Assembly: GCF_004402045.1 (NCBI RefSeq)
Contig: NZ_SOMG01000012.1
Span: 1-64,000 of the forward strand
Length of the DNA: 64,000 nucleotides
Direction of reading: 5' to 3'
Origin: Lelliottia nimipressuralis
Lineage (GTDB): Bacteria > Pseudomonadota > Gammaproteobacteria > Enterobacterales > Enterobacteriaceae
Part shown: positions 52,823 to 64,000 of the stretch, piece by piece
Layout: every line of letters starts with the position of its first letter
How positions within the stretch are numbered: the first letter of the stretch is position 1
Translations under genes and position numbers: made by a program
The notes under the pieces: model-generated
Told to the model about the DNA's origin: nothing
The model's database searches: none
The model's input: only the letters and a program-made list of their open reading frames with translations

Positions 52823-52889
52823 TAACGTCGTTGCGCGACAAGATGTGCTACCCTGTCGCGCACGTTTCTTCTGGCTGGAGTTCCCCCTT

Positions 52890-53573
52890 ATGCATCTTGA
52901 TATCGCCTGGCAGGAGGTCGATACCGTTCTGCTGGACATGGACGGCACGCTGCTCGATCTCGCCTTTGATAACTATTTCTGGCAAAAGCTGGTTCCTGAA
53001 ACCTATAGCGAGCAACAGGGGATCTCCCCGGCAGAAGCGCAGGCATTCATTCGTTCGCAATATAGCGCCGTGCAACATACGCTAAACTGGTACTGTCTTG
53101 ACTACTGGAGCGAGCGCCTCGGTCTGGATATTTGTGCTATGACCACCGCCCAGGGTCCACGTGCCGTTTTACGCGAGGATACGGTTCCGTTCCTGGATGC
53201 GCTGAAAGCGAGCGGTAAGCGCCGCATTTTGCTGACCAACGCGCATCCACATAACCTGGCCGTGAAGCTGGAGCATACGGGGCTTGCGTCGCACCTTGAT
53301 TTATTACTTTCCACCCACACATTTGGTTATCCGAAAGAGGATCAGCGTTTGTGGCATGCGGTGAAGGAAGAGACGGGTTTGCAGCCAGAACGCACGCTGT
53401 TCATTGATGACAGTGAGCCCATTCTGGATTCCGCGGCAACGTTTGGCATTCGCTATTGTCTGGGCGTCACCAATCCTGACTCTGGCCTGGCTGAAAAAAG
53501 CTATCTGCGCCATCCGGGACTGAACGACTATCGCCAGATGATCCCCTCACTGACCGTGAAGGAGACGCCATGA
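52890..53573 (+). CDS. yrfG: GMP/IMP nucleotidase YrfG
   Basis: HAD-family 5'-nucleotidase for purine monophosphates, 227 residues from ATG 52890 (MHLDIAWQEVDTVLLDMDGT). Motif I DMDGTLLDL near residue 17, motif II LLTNAHPHN, motif III/IV GYPKEDQRLW and FIDDSEPILD. An in-frame start 15 codons upstream is rejected since the family starts MHI/MHL and GGAG lies nine bases before this ATG. It overlaps hslR by four bases. Confidence 0.94.
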   Translation: MHLDIAWQEVDTVLLDMDGTLLDLAFDNYFWQKLVPETYSEQQGISPAEAQAFIRSQYSAVQHTLNWYCLDYWSERLGLDICAMTTAQGPRAVLREDTVPFLDALKASGKRRILLTNAHPHNLAVKLEHTGLASHLDLLLSTHTFGYPKEDQRLWHAVKEETGLQPERTLFIDDSEPILDSAATFGIRYCLGVTNPDSGLAEKSYLRHPGLNDYRQMIPSLTVKETP

Positions 53574-53971
53574 AAGAAAAACCCTCAGACGGGGTAAGAC
53601 TGGATAAATGGCTGTGGGCAGCGCGTTTTTATAAAACACGCGCCCTTGCCCGCGAGATGGTTGACGGCGGAAAAGTGCATTACAACGGCCAGCGCAGCAA
53701 ACCGAGCAAGCTGGTCGAACTGAATGCCATCTTAACGCTGCGTCAGGGCAACGATGAACGTACGGTAGTGATCAAAGCCATTACCGAACAACGACGGCCT
53801 GCAGCAGAAGCCGTACAGCTTTATGAAGAGACGGCGGAAAGCATTGAAAAGCGCGAGAAGACCGCGCTGGCGCGCAAAATGAACGCGCTGACCATGCCCC
53901 ACCCGGACCGGCGACCGGATAAAAAAGAGCGCCGCGATCTGATGAAATTTAAACACGGTGAGACTGACTAA
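53570..53971 (+). CDS. hslR: Heat shock protein 15, HslR
   Basis: S4-domain RNA-binding protein that rescues 50S subunits carrying nascent chains, 133 residues. The S4 domain is residues 9-70 (VRLDKWLWAARFYKTRALAR). The C-terminus is basic and charged. The ATG overlaps the yrfG stop; hslO follows after 24 bases. Confidence 0.95.
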   Translation: MKEKPSDGVRLDKWLWAARFYKTRALAREMVDGGKVHYNGQRSKPSKLVELNAILTLRQGNDERTVVIKAITEQRRPAAEAVQLYEETAESIEKREKTALARKMNALTMPHPDRRPDKKERRDLMKFKHGETD

Positions 53972-53995
53972 GCCTCACCTGCACGAGAGACTATT

Positions 53996-54874
53996 ATGGC
54001 CCAACACGACCAATTACACCGCTATCTGTTTGAACAATTCGCCGTGCGTGGCGAACTGGTCACCGTATCCGAAACCTGGAAACAGATTCTGGAAAACCAC
54101 AACTACCCGCTGCCGGTGAAGACCCTGTTGGGCGAACTGCTGGTTGCCACCAGCCTGCTAACGGCGACGCTGAAATTTGCTGGTGATATCACCGTGCAGC
54201 TGCAGGGTGACGGGCCGATGACGCTGGCGGTTATCAACGGCAATAACCAGCAGCAAATGCGCGGCGTGGCGCGCGTTCAGGGCGACGTGCCTGAGAATGC
54301 AGACCTCAAAACGCTGGTGGGTAATGGCTACCTGGTGATCACCATCTCCCCGGAGGAAGGTGAACGCTATCAGGGCGTGGTGGGTCTGGAAGGCGATACC
54401 CTGGCCGCCTGTCTGGAAGATTACTTCATGCGTTCTGAACAGCTGCCAACGCGTCTGTTTATCCGCACCGGTGAAGTGGATGGCCAACCTGCTGCGGGCG
54501 GTATGCTGCTGCAGGTACTGCCTGCGCAGGACGCACAGACCAATGATTTCGAGCACCTGGCAACGCTTACCGAAACCATCAAAGCGGAAGAGTTGTTCAA
54601 CCTGTCGGCGACCGACGTGCTGTGGCGTCTGTATCACGAAGAAGAAGTGACCGTCTACGACCCACAGTCCGTGGAGTTTAAGTGCACCTGCTCACGCGAG
54701 CGCTGCGCTGGCGCACTGAAAACCCTGCCAGACGAAGAGATCGACAGCATCATGGCGGAAGACGGCGAAATTGATATGCACTGTGACTACTGCGGTACGC
54801 ACTACGTGTTCAATTCGATGGATATCGCGGAGATCCGCAACAACGCCTCCCCGGCGGATCCGCAGGTTCACTAA
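53996..54874 (+). CDS. hslO: Redox-regulated chaperone Hsp33, HslO
   Basis: Holdase chaperone activated by oxidation, 292 residues. The zinc-binding redox switch is at the C-terminus: CTCSRERC near residues 231-238 and CDYCG near 264-268, all four cysteines intact. It begins [19 protein letters not shown]. Co-transcribed with hslR. In E. coli yhgE lies between hslO and pckA; it is absent here. Confidence 0.96.
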   Translation: MAQHDQLHRYLFEQFAVRGELVTVSETWKQILENHNYPLPVKTLLGELLVATSLLTATLKFAGDITVQLQGDGPMTLAVINGNNQQQMRGVARVQGDVPENADLKTLVGNGYLVITISPEEGERYQGVVGLEGDTLAACLEDYFMRSEQLPTRLFIRTGEVDGQPAAGGMLLQVLPAQDAQTNDFEHLATLTETIKAEELFNLSATDVLWRLYHEEEVTVYDPQSVEFKCTCSRERCAGALKTLPDEEIDSIMAEDGEIDMHCDYCGTHYVFNSMDIAEIRNNASPADPQVH

Positions 54875-54897
54875 TCACCTCTGACCGTTACCCTTAT

Positions 54898-54930
54898 CCC
54901 TAACCCTCTCCCTGTGGGAGAGGGTTAGGG
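54898..54930. repeat. Perfect 15-bp hairpin repeat, copy 1
   Basis: CCCTAACCCTCTCCC (54898-54912) pairs perfectly with GGGAGAGGGTTAGGG (54916-54930) across TGT. A related copy lies on the other side of pckA at 56904-56924. It belongs to a type of intergenic hairpin widespread in enterobacteria. Confidence 0.85.
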
Positions 54931-55001
54931 AGAGGATGAAACAACGGCCCCAAGCTGAATCGTTTTCACAATGTAACTCTTACGTAATTTTCTTACGTGT
55001 A

Positions 55002-55017
55002 TGCGATTACATTCACA
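55002..55017 (+). promoter_or_regulatory. CRP site upstream of pckA
   Basis: TGCGATTACATTCACA matches the CRP consensus TGTGA-N6-TCACA in nine of ten core positions. E. coli pckA is known to be activated by cAMP-CRP from distant upstream sites, which fits this location about 225 bases before the ATG. Confidence 0.75.
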
Positions 55018-55238
55018 TTCTTTCCGATAAAATCACCAGCCTTTAACCTTTTCGGAACATTTTCCCCAACCAAAAAGCGATTCCTGCGATAATCCGCCTG
55101 CACTGTGACTGGAGTCGCAGCGTTTTCCGTTAGTAAGGGTTTTGTCCAGATGCGTAAATCTATGAGCCCCGTCGCGGTTAACAACCTCAGAAAAACCCTA
55201 CAATTTCAGGCAGTACATATTGGCTAAGGAGCAGTGAT

Positions 55239-56858
55239 ATGCGTGTTACTGGTTTAACCCCGCAAAATCTCAAGGCTTATGGTATTCACGACGTCCAGGA
55301 AATCGTCTACAACCCCGACTACGATACGCTGTATCAGGAAGAGCTCAATCCAGCACTGGAAGGATATGAGCGTGGTGTGTTGACAGATCTTGGTGCTATC
55401 GCCGTCGATACCGGTATTTTTACCGGTCGTTCGCCGAAAGATAAGTATATCGTCCGAGACGAAACCACCCGCGATACGCTGTGGTGGGCTGACAAGGGCA
55501 AAGGGAAGAACGACAACAAACCGCTCTCTCCGGAAACCTGGCAGCACCTGAAAGGGCTCGTCACCCATCAACTTTCCGGCAAGCGTCTGTTCATTGTCGA
55601 CGCTTTCTGCGGCGCTAACGCCGACACCCGTCTTTCCGTACGCTTTATTACCGAAGTCGCCTGGCAGGCGCATTTCGTGAAAAACATGTTCATTCGCCCA
55701 ACCGACGAAGAGCTGCAGGATTTCAACCCTGATTTCATCGTGATGAACGGCGCGAAATGCACGAACCCACAGTGGAAAGAGCAGGGTCTGAACTCCGAAA
55801 ACTTTGTTGCCTTCAACCTGACCGAGCGTATCCAGCTGATCGGCGGTACCTGGTACGGTGGCGAAATGAAGAAAGGGATGTTCTCCGTTATGAACTACCT
55901 GCTGCCGCTGCGGGGCATCGCCTCCATGCACTGCTCGGCGAACGTCGGTGAAAAAGGCGATGTGGCGGTGTTCTTTGGTCTTTCCGGCACCGGGAAAACG
56001 ACGCTGTCTACCGATCCGAAACGTCGTCTGATTGGCGATGACGAACACGGCTGGGATGACGACGGTGTATTCAACTTTGAAGGCGGCTGCTACGCGAAGA
56101 CCATTCGCCTGTCCGAAGAGGCCGAGCCGGATATCTTCCACGCCATCCGTCGCGATGCGCTGCTGGAAAACGTCACCGTGCGTGCCGACGGCTCCATCGA
56201 CTTCGACGATGCGTCGAAAACGGAAAACACCCGCGTCTCTTACCCGATCTACCACATCGACAATATCGTCAAGCCGGTGTCAAAAGCGGGCCATGCCACG
56301 AAGGTCATTTTCCTGACGGCGGATGCCTTCGGCGTGCTGCCTCCGGTGTCTCGCCTGACCGCCAGCCAGACGCAGTACCACTTCCTCTCCGGTTTCACCG
56401 CCAAGCTGGCCGGTACCGAGCGCGGCGTGACGGAGCCAACCCCGACCTTCTCCGCCTGCTTTGGCGCGGCCTTCCTGTCGCTGCACCCGACGCAGTACGC
56501 TGAAGTGCTGGTGAAACGCATGCAGGCATCCGGTGCGCAGGCATACCTGGTAAACACCGGCTGGAACGGCACCGGCAAACGTATCTCCATCAAAGATACC
56601 CGCGCCATTATCGACGCCATTCTGAATGGTTCTCTGGACGACGCCGAAACCTTCACGCTGCCGATGTTTGACCTGGCCATCCCAACGTCGCTGCCGGGCG
56701 TGGATACGCATATCCTCGACCCGCGCAATACGTACGGTTCGCCGGAGCAGTGGCGTGAGAAAGCGGAATCGCTGGCGAAGCTGTTTATTGAAAACTTTGA
56801 GAAGTATACCGATACCCCGGCAGGTGAAGCGCTGGTGAGTGCGGGACCGAAGCTGTAG
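55239..56858 (+). CDS. pckA: Phosphoenolpyruvate carboxykinase (ATP)
   Basis: Gluconeogenic enzyme converting oxaloacetate to PEP, 539 residues. P-loop [14 protein letters not shown] near residues 247-260 and the metal-binding [18 protein letters not shown] follow in order. [12 protein letters not shown] and [11 protein letters not shown] are typical of the ATP type. An AAGGAG site precedes the ATG. A terminator follows immediately. Confidence 0.98.
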   Translation: MRVTGLTPQNLKAYGIHDVQEIVYNPDYDTLYQEELNPALEGYERGVLTDLGAIAVDTGIFTGRSPKDKYIVRDETTRDTLWWADKGKGKNDNKPLSPETWQHLKGLVTHQLSGKRLFIVDAFCGANADTRLSVRFITEVAWQAHFVKNMFIRPTDEELQDFNPDFIVMNGAKCTNPQWKEQGLNSENFVAFNLTERIQLIGGTWYGGEMKKGMFSVMNYLLPLRGIASMHCSANVGEKGDVAVFFGLSGTGKTTLSTDPKRRLIGDDEHGWDDDGVFNFEGGCYAKTIRLSEEAEPDIFHAIRRDALLENVTVRADGSIDFDDASKTENTRVSYPIYHIDNIVKPVSKAGHATKVIFLTADAFGVLPPVSRLTASQTQYHFLSGFTAKLAGTERGVTEPTPTFSACFGAAFLSLHPTQYAEVLVKRMQASGAQAYLVNTGWNGTGKRISIKDTRAIIDAILNGSLDDAETFTLPMFDLAIPTSLPGVDTHILDPRNTYGSPEQWREKAESLAKLFIENFEKYTDTPAGEALVSAGPKL

Positions 56859-56866
56859 GTAAAAGC

Positions 56867-56894
56867 AAAAAGGCAACGAAAGTTGCCTTTTTTA
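56867..56894 (+). terminator. Intrinsic terminator of pckA
   Basis: AAAAGGCAAC and GTTGCCTTTT form a 10-bp stem with a GAAA tetraloop, followed by more T. Confidence 0.93.
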
Positions 56895-56903
56895 ATGTTT
56901 TCT

Positions 56904-56936
56904 CCCTCTCCCGGTGGGAGAGGGCCGGGGTGAGGG
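56904..56936. repeat. Hairpin repeat, copy 2
   Basis: CCCTCTCCC (56904-56912) and GGGAGAGGG (56916-56924) form a perfect 9-bp stem over GGT, followed by CCGGGGTGAGGG. It lies between convergent pckA and envZ. Same core as the hairpin at 54898-54930. Confidence 0.8.
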
Positions 56937-56954
56937 CATCAGGCCGCACCCCGA

Positions 56955-59017
<2,063 letters not shown>

Positions 59018-59249
59018 TGTGTGTACTCCCAAAGGTTCGGATAGTCTAATAACAGCGTATTCTAAAAAAGTGCACGTATTCGACCAGCTAATTCTGGTAT
59101 AAATTCTAGTCGAAATTGTTACAAAGCATATTTAACAGCAGCTTATCTGCACATTTCATCACATAAATCATTATTAACGCTGTCTGTTATTCTATTTGAT
59201 ACGTAATGTGCGCAAGGTTTGCAATGATGTCGAGTCTGAAGGTCGCCCC

Positions 59250-59723
59250 ATGAAAACGCCCCTGATCACCCGCGAAGGGTACGAAAAACTCAAAAAAGAG
59301 ATGGATTACCTGTGGCGCGAAGAGCGTCCTGAAGTGACCAAAAAGGTTACCTGGGCGGCGAGCCTGGGCGATCGCAGCGAAAATGCTGACTACCAGTACA
59401 ACAAAAAACGCCTGCGTGAGATTGACCGCCGGGTACGCTATCTGACCAAATGTCTTGAGAACCTTAAAATTGTCGATTACTCCCCGCAGCAGGAGGGCAA
59501 AGTGTTCTTCGGCGCATGGGTTGAGATTGAAAACGATAACGGTGACACCCTGCGTTTTCGCATTGTCGGCTACGATGAAATTTTTGGTCGTAAGGATTAC
59601 ATCTCCATCGACTCCCCGATGGCCCGCGCGCTGCTGAAAAAGGAGGTGGGCGACCTGGCCGTCGTTCAGACCCCCGCCGGTGAAGCCAGCTGGTACGTCA
59701 ATGAGATCGTCTACGTAAAATAG
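59250..59723 (+). CDS. greB: Transcript cleavage factor GreB
   Basis: Binds the RNA polymerase secondary channel and stimulates cleavage of backtracked RNA, 157 residues from ATG 59250 (MKTPLITREGYEKL). N-terminal coiled coil with the acidic tip LGDRSENADYQYNKK, then the C-terminal FKBP-like domain. An in-frame start 18 codons upstream is rejected, since AAGGT lies seven bases before this ATG and the family length fits. Confidence 0.96.
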   Translation: MKTPLITREGYEKLKKEMDYLWREERPEVTKKVTWAASLGDRSENADYQYNKKRLREIDRRVRYLTKCLENLKIVDYSPQQEGKVFFGAWVEIENDNGDTLRFRIVGYDEIFGRKDYISIDSPMARALLKKEVGDLAVVQTPAGEASWYVNEIVYVK

Positions 59724-59810
59724 TCTGAGAGCGCCCTCCCCGGCTGGCATTTTGCCGTGTCAGCCCGTATAACTATCCCCTGATTTTTTGACTCAACAGA
59801 TGATAAAGCC

Positions 59811-62141
59811 ATGATGAAAGATTCGCTCTGCCGCATTATTGCGGGTGATATTCAGGCCAGAGCCGAACAGGTAGAAGCTGCCGTTCGCCTGCTTGATGAA
59901 GGGAACACCGTGCCGTTTATTGCGCGCTATCGTAAGGAAGTCACCGGCGGTCTGGATGACACGCAGCTGCGTAACCTTGAGACCCGTCTGGGTTATCTGC
60001 GCGAACTGGAAGAACGTCGTCAGGCGATCCTCAAATCCATCGGCGAACAGGGCAAACTGACCGGCGAGCTGGAAAGCGCCATTAACGGCACCCTGAGCAA
60101 AACCGAACTCGAAGACCTCTATCTGCCGTACAAGCCGAAGCGCCGCACGCGCGGGCAGATTGCGATTGAAGCGGGTCTCGAGCCGCTGGCAGACCTGCTG
60201 TGGAACGAGCCGTCACACGATCCGGAAACCGAAGCCGCCAAATTTGTCGATGCCGATAAAGGCGTCGCGGACACCAAGGCCGCACTCGATGGCGCACGCT
60301 ACATTCTGATGGAGCGCTTCGCCGAAGACGCTGCCCTGCTCGCCAAAGTGCGTGATTACCTGTGGAAGAATGCCCACATCGTCTCTACCGTCGTCGCGGG
60401 TAAAGAGGAAGAAGGGGCGAAATTCCGCGACTACTTCGATCACCACGAACCGATTTCTACCACCCCTTCTCACCGCGCGCTGGCGATGTTCCGCGGCCGC
60501 AACGAAGGCGTGCTGCAGCTCTCCCTGAACGCCGACCCGCAGTTTGACGAGCCGCCGAAAGAGAGCCACTGCGAGCAGATCATCATCGACCATCTCGGCC
60601 TGCGCCTGAACAACGCCCCGGCAGACAGCTGGCGTAAAGGCGTGGTGAGCTGGACCTGGCGCATCAAGGTGCTGATGCACCTTGAAACCGAGCTGATGGG
60701 CACCGTGCGCGAGCGCGCCGAAGATGAAGCGATTAACGTTTTCGCCCGTAACCTGCACGACCTGCTGATGGCCGCCCCTGCCGGCTTGCGCGCGACCATG
60801 GGTCTCGATCCGGGTCTGCGCACCGGCGTGAAAGTGGCCGTGGTTGCCGGCACCGGCAAACTGGTTGCTACCGACACCATCTATCCGCACACCGGCCAGG
60901 CAGCCAAAGCGGCCGTCGTGGTGGCCGCGCTGTGCGAGAAGTACAACGTGGAGCTGGTCGCCATCGGCAACGGTACGGCGTCCCGCGAAACCGAACGTTT
61001 CTACCTCGACGTGCAGAAACAGTTCCCGAAAGTGACGGCCCAGAAAGTGATCGTCAGCGAAGCCGGGGCATCCGTTTATTCCGCATCTGAACTGGCGGCC
61101 CAGGAATTCCCGGACCTGGACGTTTCTCTGCGCGGTGCGGTCTCTATCGCTCGCCGCCTGCAGGATCCGCTGGCGGAACTGGTGAAAATCGACCCGAAAT
61201 CTATCGGTGTGGGCCAGTATCAGCACGACGTGAGCCAGACTCAGCTGGCGCGCAAGCTGGATGCGGTCGTGGAAGACTGTGTAAACGCCGTCGGCGTTGA
61301 CCTCAATACCGCTTCCGTTCCTTTGCTGACCCGCGTAGCGGGCCTAACCCGCATGATGGCGCAGAACATCGTCGCCTGGCGTGATGAGAACGGCCAGTTC
61401 CAGAACCGTCAGCAGCTGCTGAAGGTGAGCCGCCTGGGGCCAAAAGCCTTTGAGCAGTGTGCGGGCTTCCTGCGCATCAACCACGGCGATAACCCGCTGG
61501 ATGCCTCCACCGTTCACCCTGAAGCGTACCCTGTGGTGGAACGCATTCTGGCCGCGACCCAGCAGGCGCTGAAAGACCTGATGGGCGACAACAGCGCCTT
61601 GCGCAACCTGAAAGCCGTTGATTTCACCGACGACAAATTTGGTGTGCCAACCGTCACCGACATTATCAAAGAGCTGGAAAAACCGGGCCGCGATCCGCGT
61701 CCTGAGTTCAAAACGGCGACCTTTGCCGACGGCATCGAGACCATGAACGATCTGCTGCCGGGCATGGTGCTGGAAGGCGCGGTGACGAACGTTACCAACT
61801 TTGGCGCATTCGTGGATATCGGCGTACATCAGGATGGTCTGGTGCATATTTCATCCCTTGCCGATAAGTTCGTTGAAGATCCACACACCGTGGTCAAAGC
61901 GGGCGACATCGTGAAGGTCAAAGTGCTGGAAGTGGATCTGCAGCGTAAGCGTATCGCCCTGACCATGCGTCTGGACGAGCAGCCGGGTGAAACCAACGCG
62001 CGCCGCGGCGCTAACGGTGGCGGTCGCGAGCAACAGCGTCCTGCCGCTAAAGCCGCAAAACCGCGCGGACGTGATGCCCAGCCTGCAGGTAACAGCGCGA
62101 TGATGGATGCGCTGGCAGCCGCAATGGGTAAGAAACGCTAA
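59811..62141 (+). CDS. yhgF: Tex-family RNA-binding transcription accessory protein YhgF
   Basis: Tex/Spt6-like protein, 776 residues. N-terminal helical Tex domain, YqgF-like RNase H fold (about 325-450, [15 protein letters not shown]), helix-hairpin-helix region ([20 protein letters not shown]) and a C-terminal S1 RNA-binding domain (about 650-720, [20 protein letters not shown]). The tail is basic and low-complexity. It follows greB by 87 bases, with no obvious terminator between. Confidence 0.96.
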   Translation: MMKDSLCRIIAGDIQARAEQVEAAVRLLDEGNTVPFIARYRKEVTGGLDDTQLRNLETRLGYLRELEERRQAILKSIGEQGKLTGELESAINGTLSKTELEDLYLPYKPKRRTRGQIAIEAGLEPLADLLWNEPSHDPETEAAKFVDADKGVADTKAALDGARYILMERFAEDAALLAKVRDYLWKNAHIVSTVVAGKEEEGAKFRDYFDHHEPISTTPSHRALAMFRGRNEGVLQLSLNADPQFDEPPKESHCEQIIIDHLGLRLNNAPADSWRKGVVSWTWRIKVLMHLETELMGTVRERAEDEAINVFARNLHDLLMAAPAGLRATMGLDPGLRTGVKVAVVAGTGKLVATDTIYPHTGQAAKAAVVVAALCEKYNVELVAIGNGTASRETERFYLDVQKQFPKVTAQKVIVSEAGASVYSASELAAQEFPDLDVSLRGAVSIARRLQDPLAELVKIDPKSIGVGQYQHDVSQTQLARKLDAVVEDCVNAVGVDLNTASVPLLTRVAGLTRMMAQNIVAWRDENGQFQNRQQLLKVSRLGPKAFEQCAGFLRINHGDNPLDASTVHPEAYPVVERILAATQQALKDLMGDNSALRNLKAVDFTDDKFGVPTVTDIIKELEKPGRDPRPEFKTATFADGIETMNDLLPGMVLEGAVTNVTNFGAFVDIGVHQDGLVHISSLADKFVEDPHTVVKAGDIVKVKVLEVDLQRKRIALTMRLDEQPGETNARRGANGGGREQQRPAAKAAKPRGRDAQPAGNSAMMDALAAAMGKKR

Positions 62142-62151
62142 GGTTGTAAAT

Positions 62152-62219
62152 GCCCGGTGGCGCTGCGCTTACCGGGCCTGCGGTTTTGTAGGCCGGGCAA
62201 ACGCAGTGCCGCCCGGCAA
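62152..62219. repeat. Inverted pair of REP-like units (BIME) after yhgF
   Basis: GCCCGGTGGCGCTGCGCTTA followed by CCGGGC (62152-62177) and an oppositely oriented unit GGCCGGGCAAACGCAGTGCC with CCCGGC (about 62191-62217). They probably form the 3' end of the yhgF mRNA. Confidence 0.82.
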
Positions 62220-62459
62220 GCAGGCCGCAGGGAATTAAAATAAATAGGATGTAGCCATATTTAAACCACTAGTTATCACCCCGTTAACAAATACCCCCAT
62301 TTCGTTTTCCCGTCATTTCAGCAAATATTGAGCAAGGTCAAACAGGCCGTAAATTAATACCGCAAACAACATTCCGTCACAGTTTTAATATTGCTGATAA
62401 AAACTATTCTCATTATCATCCCATAGTAGATAATTTAACCTTTCGTGGAATCAGGCATT
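62220..62459 (+). promoter_or_regulatory. feoAB promoter region
   Basis: The region between the REP units and feoA is AT-rich and holds a likely FNR site TTGAGCAAGGTCAA (62328-62341, eight of ten core bases). A Fur-like site ends in TCATTATC (about 62399-62417, roughly 13 of 19 matches to the Fur consensus). TAATAT at 62386-62391 is a possible -10. Together they suggest anaerobic activation and iron repression, as known for E. coli feo. Confidence 0.6.
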
Positions 62460-62687
62460 ATGCAATTCACTCCAGACAGTGCATGGAAGATTACCGGTTT
62501 TACCCGCGAAATTAGCCCTGCCTATCGGCAGAAGCTGCTGTCACTGGGCATGCTGCCCGGCTCGTCATTCCAGGTGGTACGCGTGGCGCCGTTAGGCGAT
62601 CCGGTTCACATCGAAACCCGACGCGTGAATCTGGTACTGCGTAAGAAAGACCTCGCATTAATAGAAGTCGAAGCTTTATCCCGATAA
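62460..62687 (+). CDS. feoA: Ferrous iron transport protein FeoA
   Basis: Small cytoplasmic SH3-like partner of FeoB, 75 residues from ATG 62460 ([20 protein letters not shown]). Core motif [20 protein letters not shown]. An in-frame start five codons upstream is less likely because the family starts MQF/MQY. feoB follows 29 bases later. Confidence 0.96.
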   Translation: MQFTPDSAWKITGFTREISPAYRQKLLSLGMLPGSSFQVVRVAPLGDPVHIETRRVNLVLRKKDLALIEVEALSR

Positions 62688-62716
62688 CAAGCCAGCGGTT
62701 TCAGTGAGTCTAAAAA

Positions 62717-64000
62717 ATGAAAAAGTTAACTATTGGCTTAATTGGCAATCCTAATTCCGGCAAGACTACGCTTTTTAACCAGCTTACGGGGGCACGCCAG
62801 CGCGTGGGTAACTGGGCGGGCGTGACGGTTGAGCGTAAAGAAGGCCAGTTCACAACAACCGACAACCAGGTCACGCTGGTTGACCTTCCCGGCACCTATT
62901 CCTTAACCACCATTTCGTCACAAACCTCGCTCGATGAGCAAATTGCCTGTCACTATATTCTTGGCGGCGACGCGGACCTGCTGATCAACGTGGTCGATGC
63001 CTCGAACCTCGAGCGTAACCTTTATCTGACGCTGCAGCTGCTGGAGCTGGGGATCCCCTGCATCGTGGCGCTCAACATGCTCGACATTGCGGAGAAACAA
63101 AAGCTGCGCATCGATGTCGATGCCCTCTCCGCACGTCTCGGGTGCCCAGTCGTTCCGCTGGTTTCGACGCGCGCTCGCGGTATTGATGCACTCAAGCTGG
63201 CCATTGACCGTCACGCGGGCAATCGCGACGTTGAGCTGGTGCATTACGCGAAGCCCCTCCTGCGCGAAGCCAATATGCTGGCGCAGGAGATGGACAACAG
63301 CATGCCTGCGAAACAGCGGCTGTGGCTCGGCCTGCAGATGCTGGAAGGGGATATCTACAGCCGCGCTTACGCCGGACATGCGGCTGATAAACTGGACGTG
63401 ACGGTGGCCCGTCTTAGCGACGAGCTGGACGACCCGGCGCTGCACATCGCCGATGCGCGTTACCAGGCCATCGCCTCGATCTGCGACGTTGTCAGTAACG
63501 CCCTCACTGCGGAACCCAGCCGCTTTACGGCGGCGGTAGATAAGGTTGTGCTAAACCGCTTCCTCGGCTTGCCCGTTTTCCTGCTGGTGATGTACGTGAT
63601 GTTCCTGCTCGCCATTAACATCGGTGGCGCACTCCAGCCCATTTTCGATGCGGGTTCCGTCGCGGTCTTCGTACACGGTATTCAGTGGGTGGGTTACACC
63701 CTGCACTTCCCGGAATGGCTAACCATCTTCCTCGCGCAGGGGATCGGCGGCGGTATCAACACCGTTCTGCCGCTGGTGCCGCAGATCGGCATGATGTATC
63801 TGTTCCTCTCGTTCCTGGAAGACTCCGGTTACATGGCGCGCGCCGCGTTCGTGATGGATCGTCTGATGCAGGCGCTGGGCCTGCCGGGTAAATCCTTCGT
63901 TCCGCTGATTGTCGGCTTTGGCTGTAACGTCCCGTCGGTGATGGGTGCGCGCACCCTTGATGCGCCGCGTGAACGTCTGATGACCATCATGATGGCGCCG
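62717..64000 (+). CDS. feoB: Ferrous iron transporter FeoB, N-terminal part (runs off the window)
   Basis: Fe(II) transporter with an intracellular G-protein domain. The first 428 codons are present and open to the window edge. G1 GNPNSGKTTLFNQLTG at residues 10-25, G3 DLPGTYSL near 56, G4 NMLD near 120. Membrane segments begin near residue 281 (FLGLPVFLLVMYVMFLLAI), with Gate motif GFGCNVPSVMG near 401. The ATG at 62717 gives MKKLTIGLIGNPNSG. The rest, and any feoC, lies outside the window. Confidence 0.97.
   Translation, partial: MKKLTIGLIGNPNSGKTTLFNQLTGARQRVGNWAGVTVERKEGQFTTTDNQVTLVDLPGTYSLTTISSQTSLDEQIACHYILGGDADLLINVVDASNLERNLYLTLQLLELGIPCIVALNMLDIAEKQKLRIDVDALSARLGCPVVPLVSTRARGIDALKLAIDRHAGNRDVELVHYAKPLLREANMLAQEMDNSMPAKQRLWLGLQMLEGDIYSRAYAGHAADKLDVTVARLSDELDDPALHIADARYQAIASICDVVSNALTAEPSRFTAAVDKVVLNRFLGLPVFLLVMYVMFLLAINIGGALQPIFDAGSVAVFVHGIQWVGYTLHFPEWLTIFLAQGIGGGINTVLPLVPQIGMMYLFLSFLEDSGYMARAAFVMDRLMQALGLPGKSFVPLIVGFGCNVPSVMGARTLDAPRERLMTIMMAP

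Larger units (their letters stand above)
54875..55238. promoter_or_regulatory. hslO-pckA spacer with hairpin repeat and pckA promoter region
   Basis: This 364-base stretch has no gene. It holds the hairpin repeat at 54898-54930 and a good CRP site at 55002-55017. An AT-rich region follows, with a pckA leader that I cannot map exactly. The E. coli gene yhgE, usual here, is missing. Confidence 0.6.

Noticed and set aside
55254..56255. 333-codon open frame opposite to pckA
   Set aside because: Shadow frame; PckA is unmistakable on the plus strand.
60213..61226. 337-codon open frame opposite to yhgF
   Set aside because: Codon-bias shadow of the Tex gene, no recognisable domain.

Overview
The window is a stretch of enterobacterial chromosome. 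Protein sequences are nearly identical to E. coli K-12 for the core genes (CRP, EnvZ/OmpR, EF-G, S12, AroK, Rpe), but the gene content differs. There is a malonate decarboxylase cluster, no nirC, no yhgE and no frl/php block, and REP-like intergenic repeats are present. Together these point to the Enterobacter cloacae complex or a close relative. This is an inference from layout and remembered homologues; no search was run. I see no insertion sequence, prophage, tRNA, rRNA or CRISPR array.

Layout. Bases 1-5267 (minus): the str operon rpsL-rpsG-fusA-tuf (tuf cut by the window edge), preceded by yheO-tusDCB. Bases 5433-12061: fkpA, slyX, slyD, yheV, kefB-kefG and yheS in the usual enterobacterial order. 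Bases 12077-20119: a complete malonate decarboxylase locus (mdcA-H on minus, mdcR on plus) placed between yheS and yheT, which are neighbours in E. coli. Bases 20348-29217: yheT-yheU-prkB, yhfA, crp, yhfK, argD, pabA, a Fic-family gene and ppiA. Bases 29495-36928: tsgA, a lone cytosine deaminase gene, nirBD, cysG and the small lipoprotein gene yhfL. Bases 37076-43501 (minus): the aroK-aroB-damX-dam-rpe-gph-trpS operon. Bases 43788-47052 (minus): hofMNOPQ; then mrcA, nudE, igaA, yrfG-hslR-hslO, pckA, envZ-ompR, greB, yhgF (tex) and feoA-feoB (feoB cut by the window edge).

How the genes work together. The str and tus genes serve translation and tRNA thiolation. The mdc genes encode a soluble malonate decarboxylase with its own carrier protein, prosthetic-group enzymes, transporter and regulator. 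nirBD and cysG couple NADH-dependent nitrite reduction to synthesis of its sirohaem cofactor, under a clear FNR plus NarL/NarP promoter. hofMNOPQ are type IV pilus-like assembly genes associated with DNA uptake. feoAB imports ferrous iron.

The most unusual object is the gene at 27956-28540. Its first ~30 residues match the small antitoxin YhfG, and the rest is a Fic domain lacking the normal Fic N-terminus. It looks like an in-frame antitoxin-toxin fusion made from the E. coli-type yhfG-fic pair, and it has a degenerate catalytic motif. Other points of interest are an intrinsic terminator just upstream of tsgA, the missing nirC with a hairpin leader before cysG, and paired hairpin repeats flanking pckA where yhgE would be.
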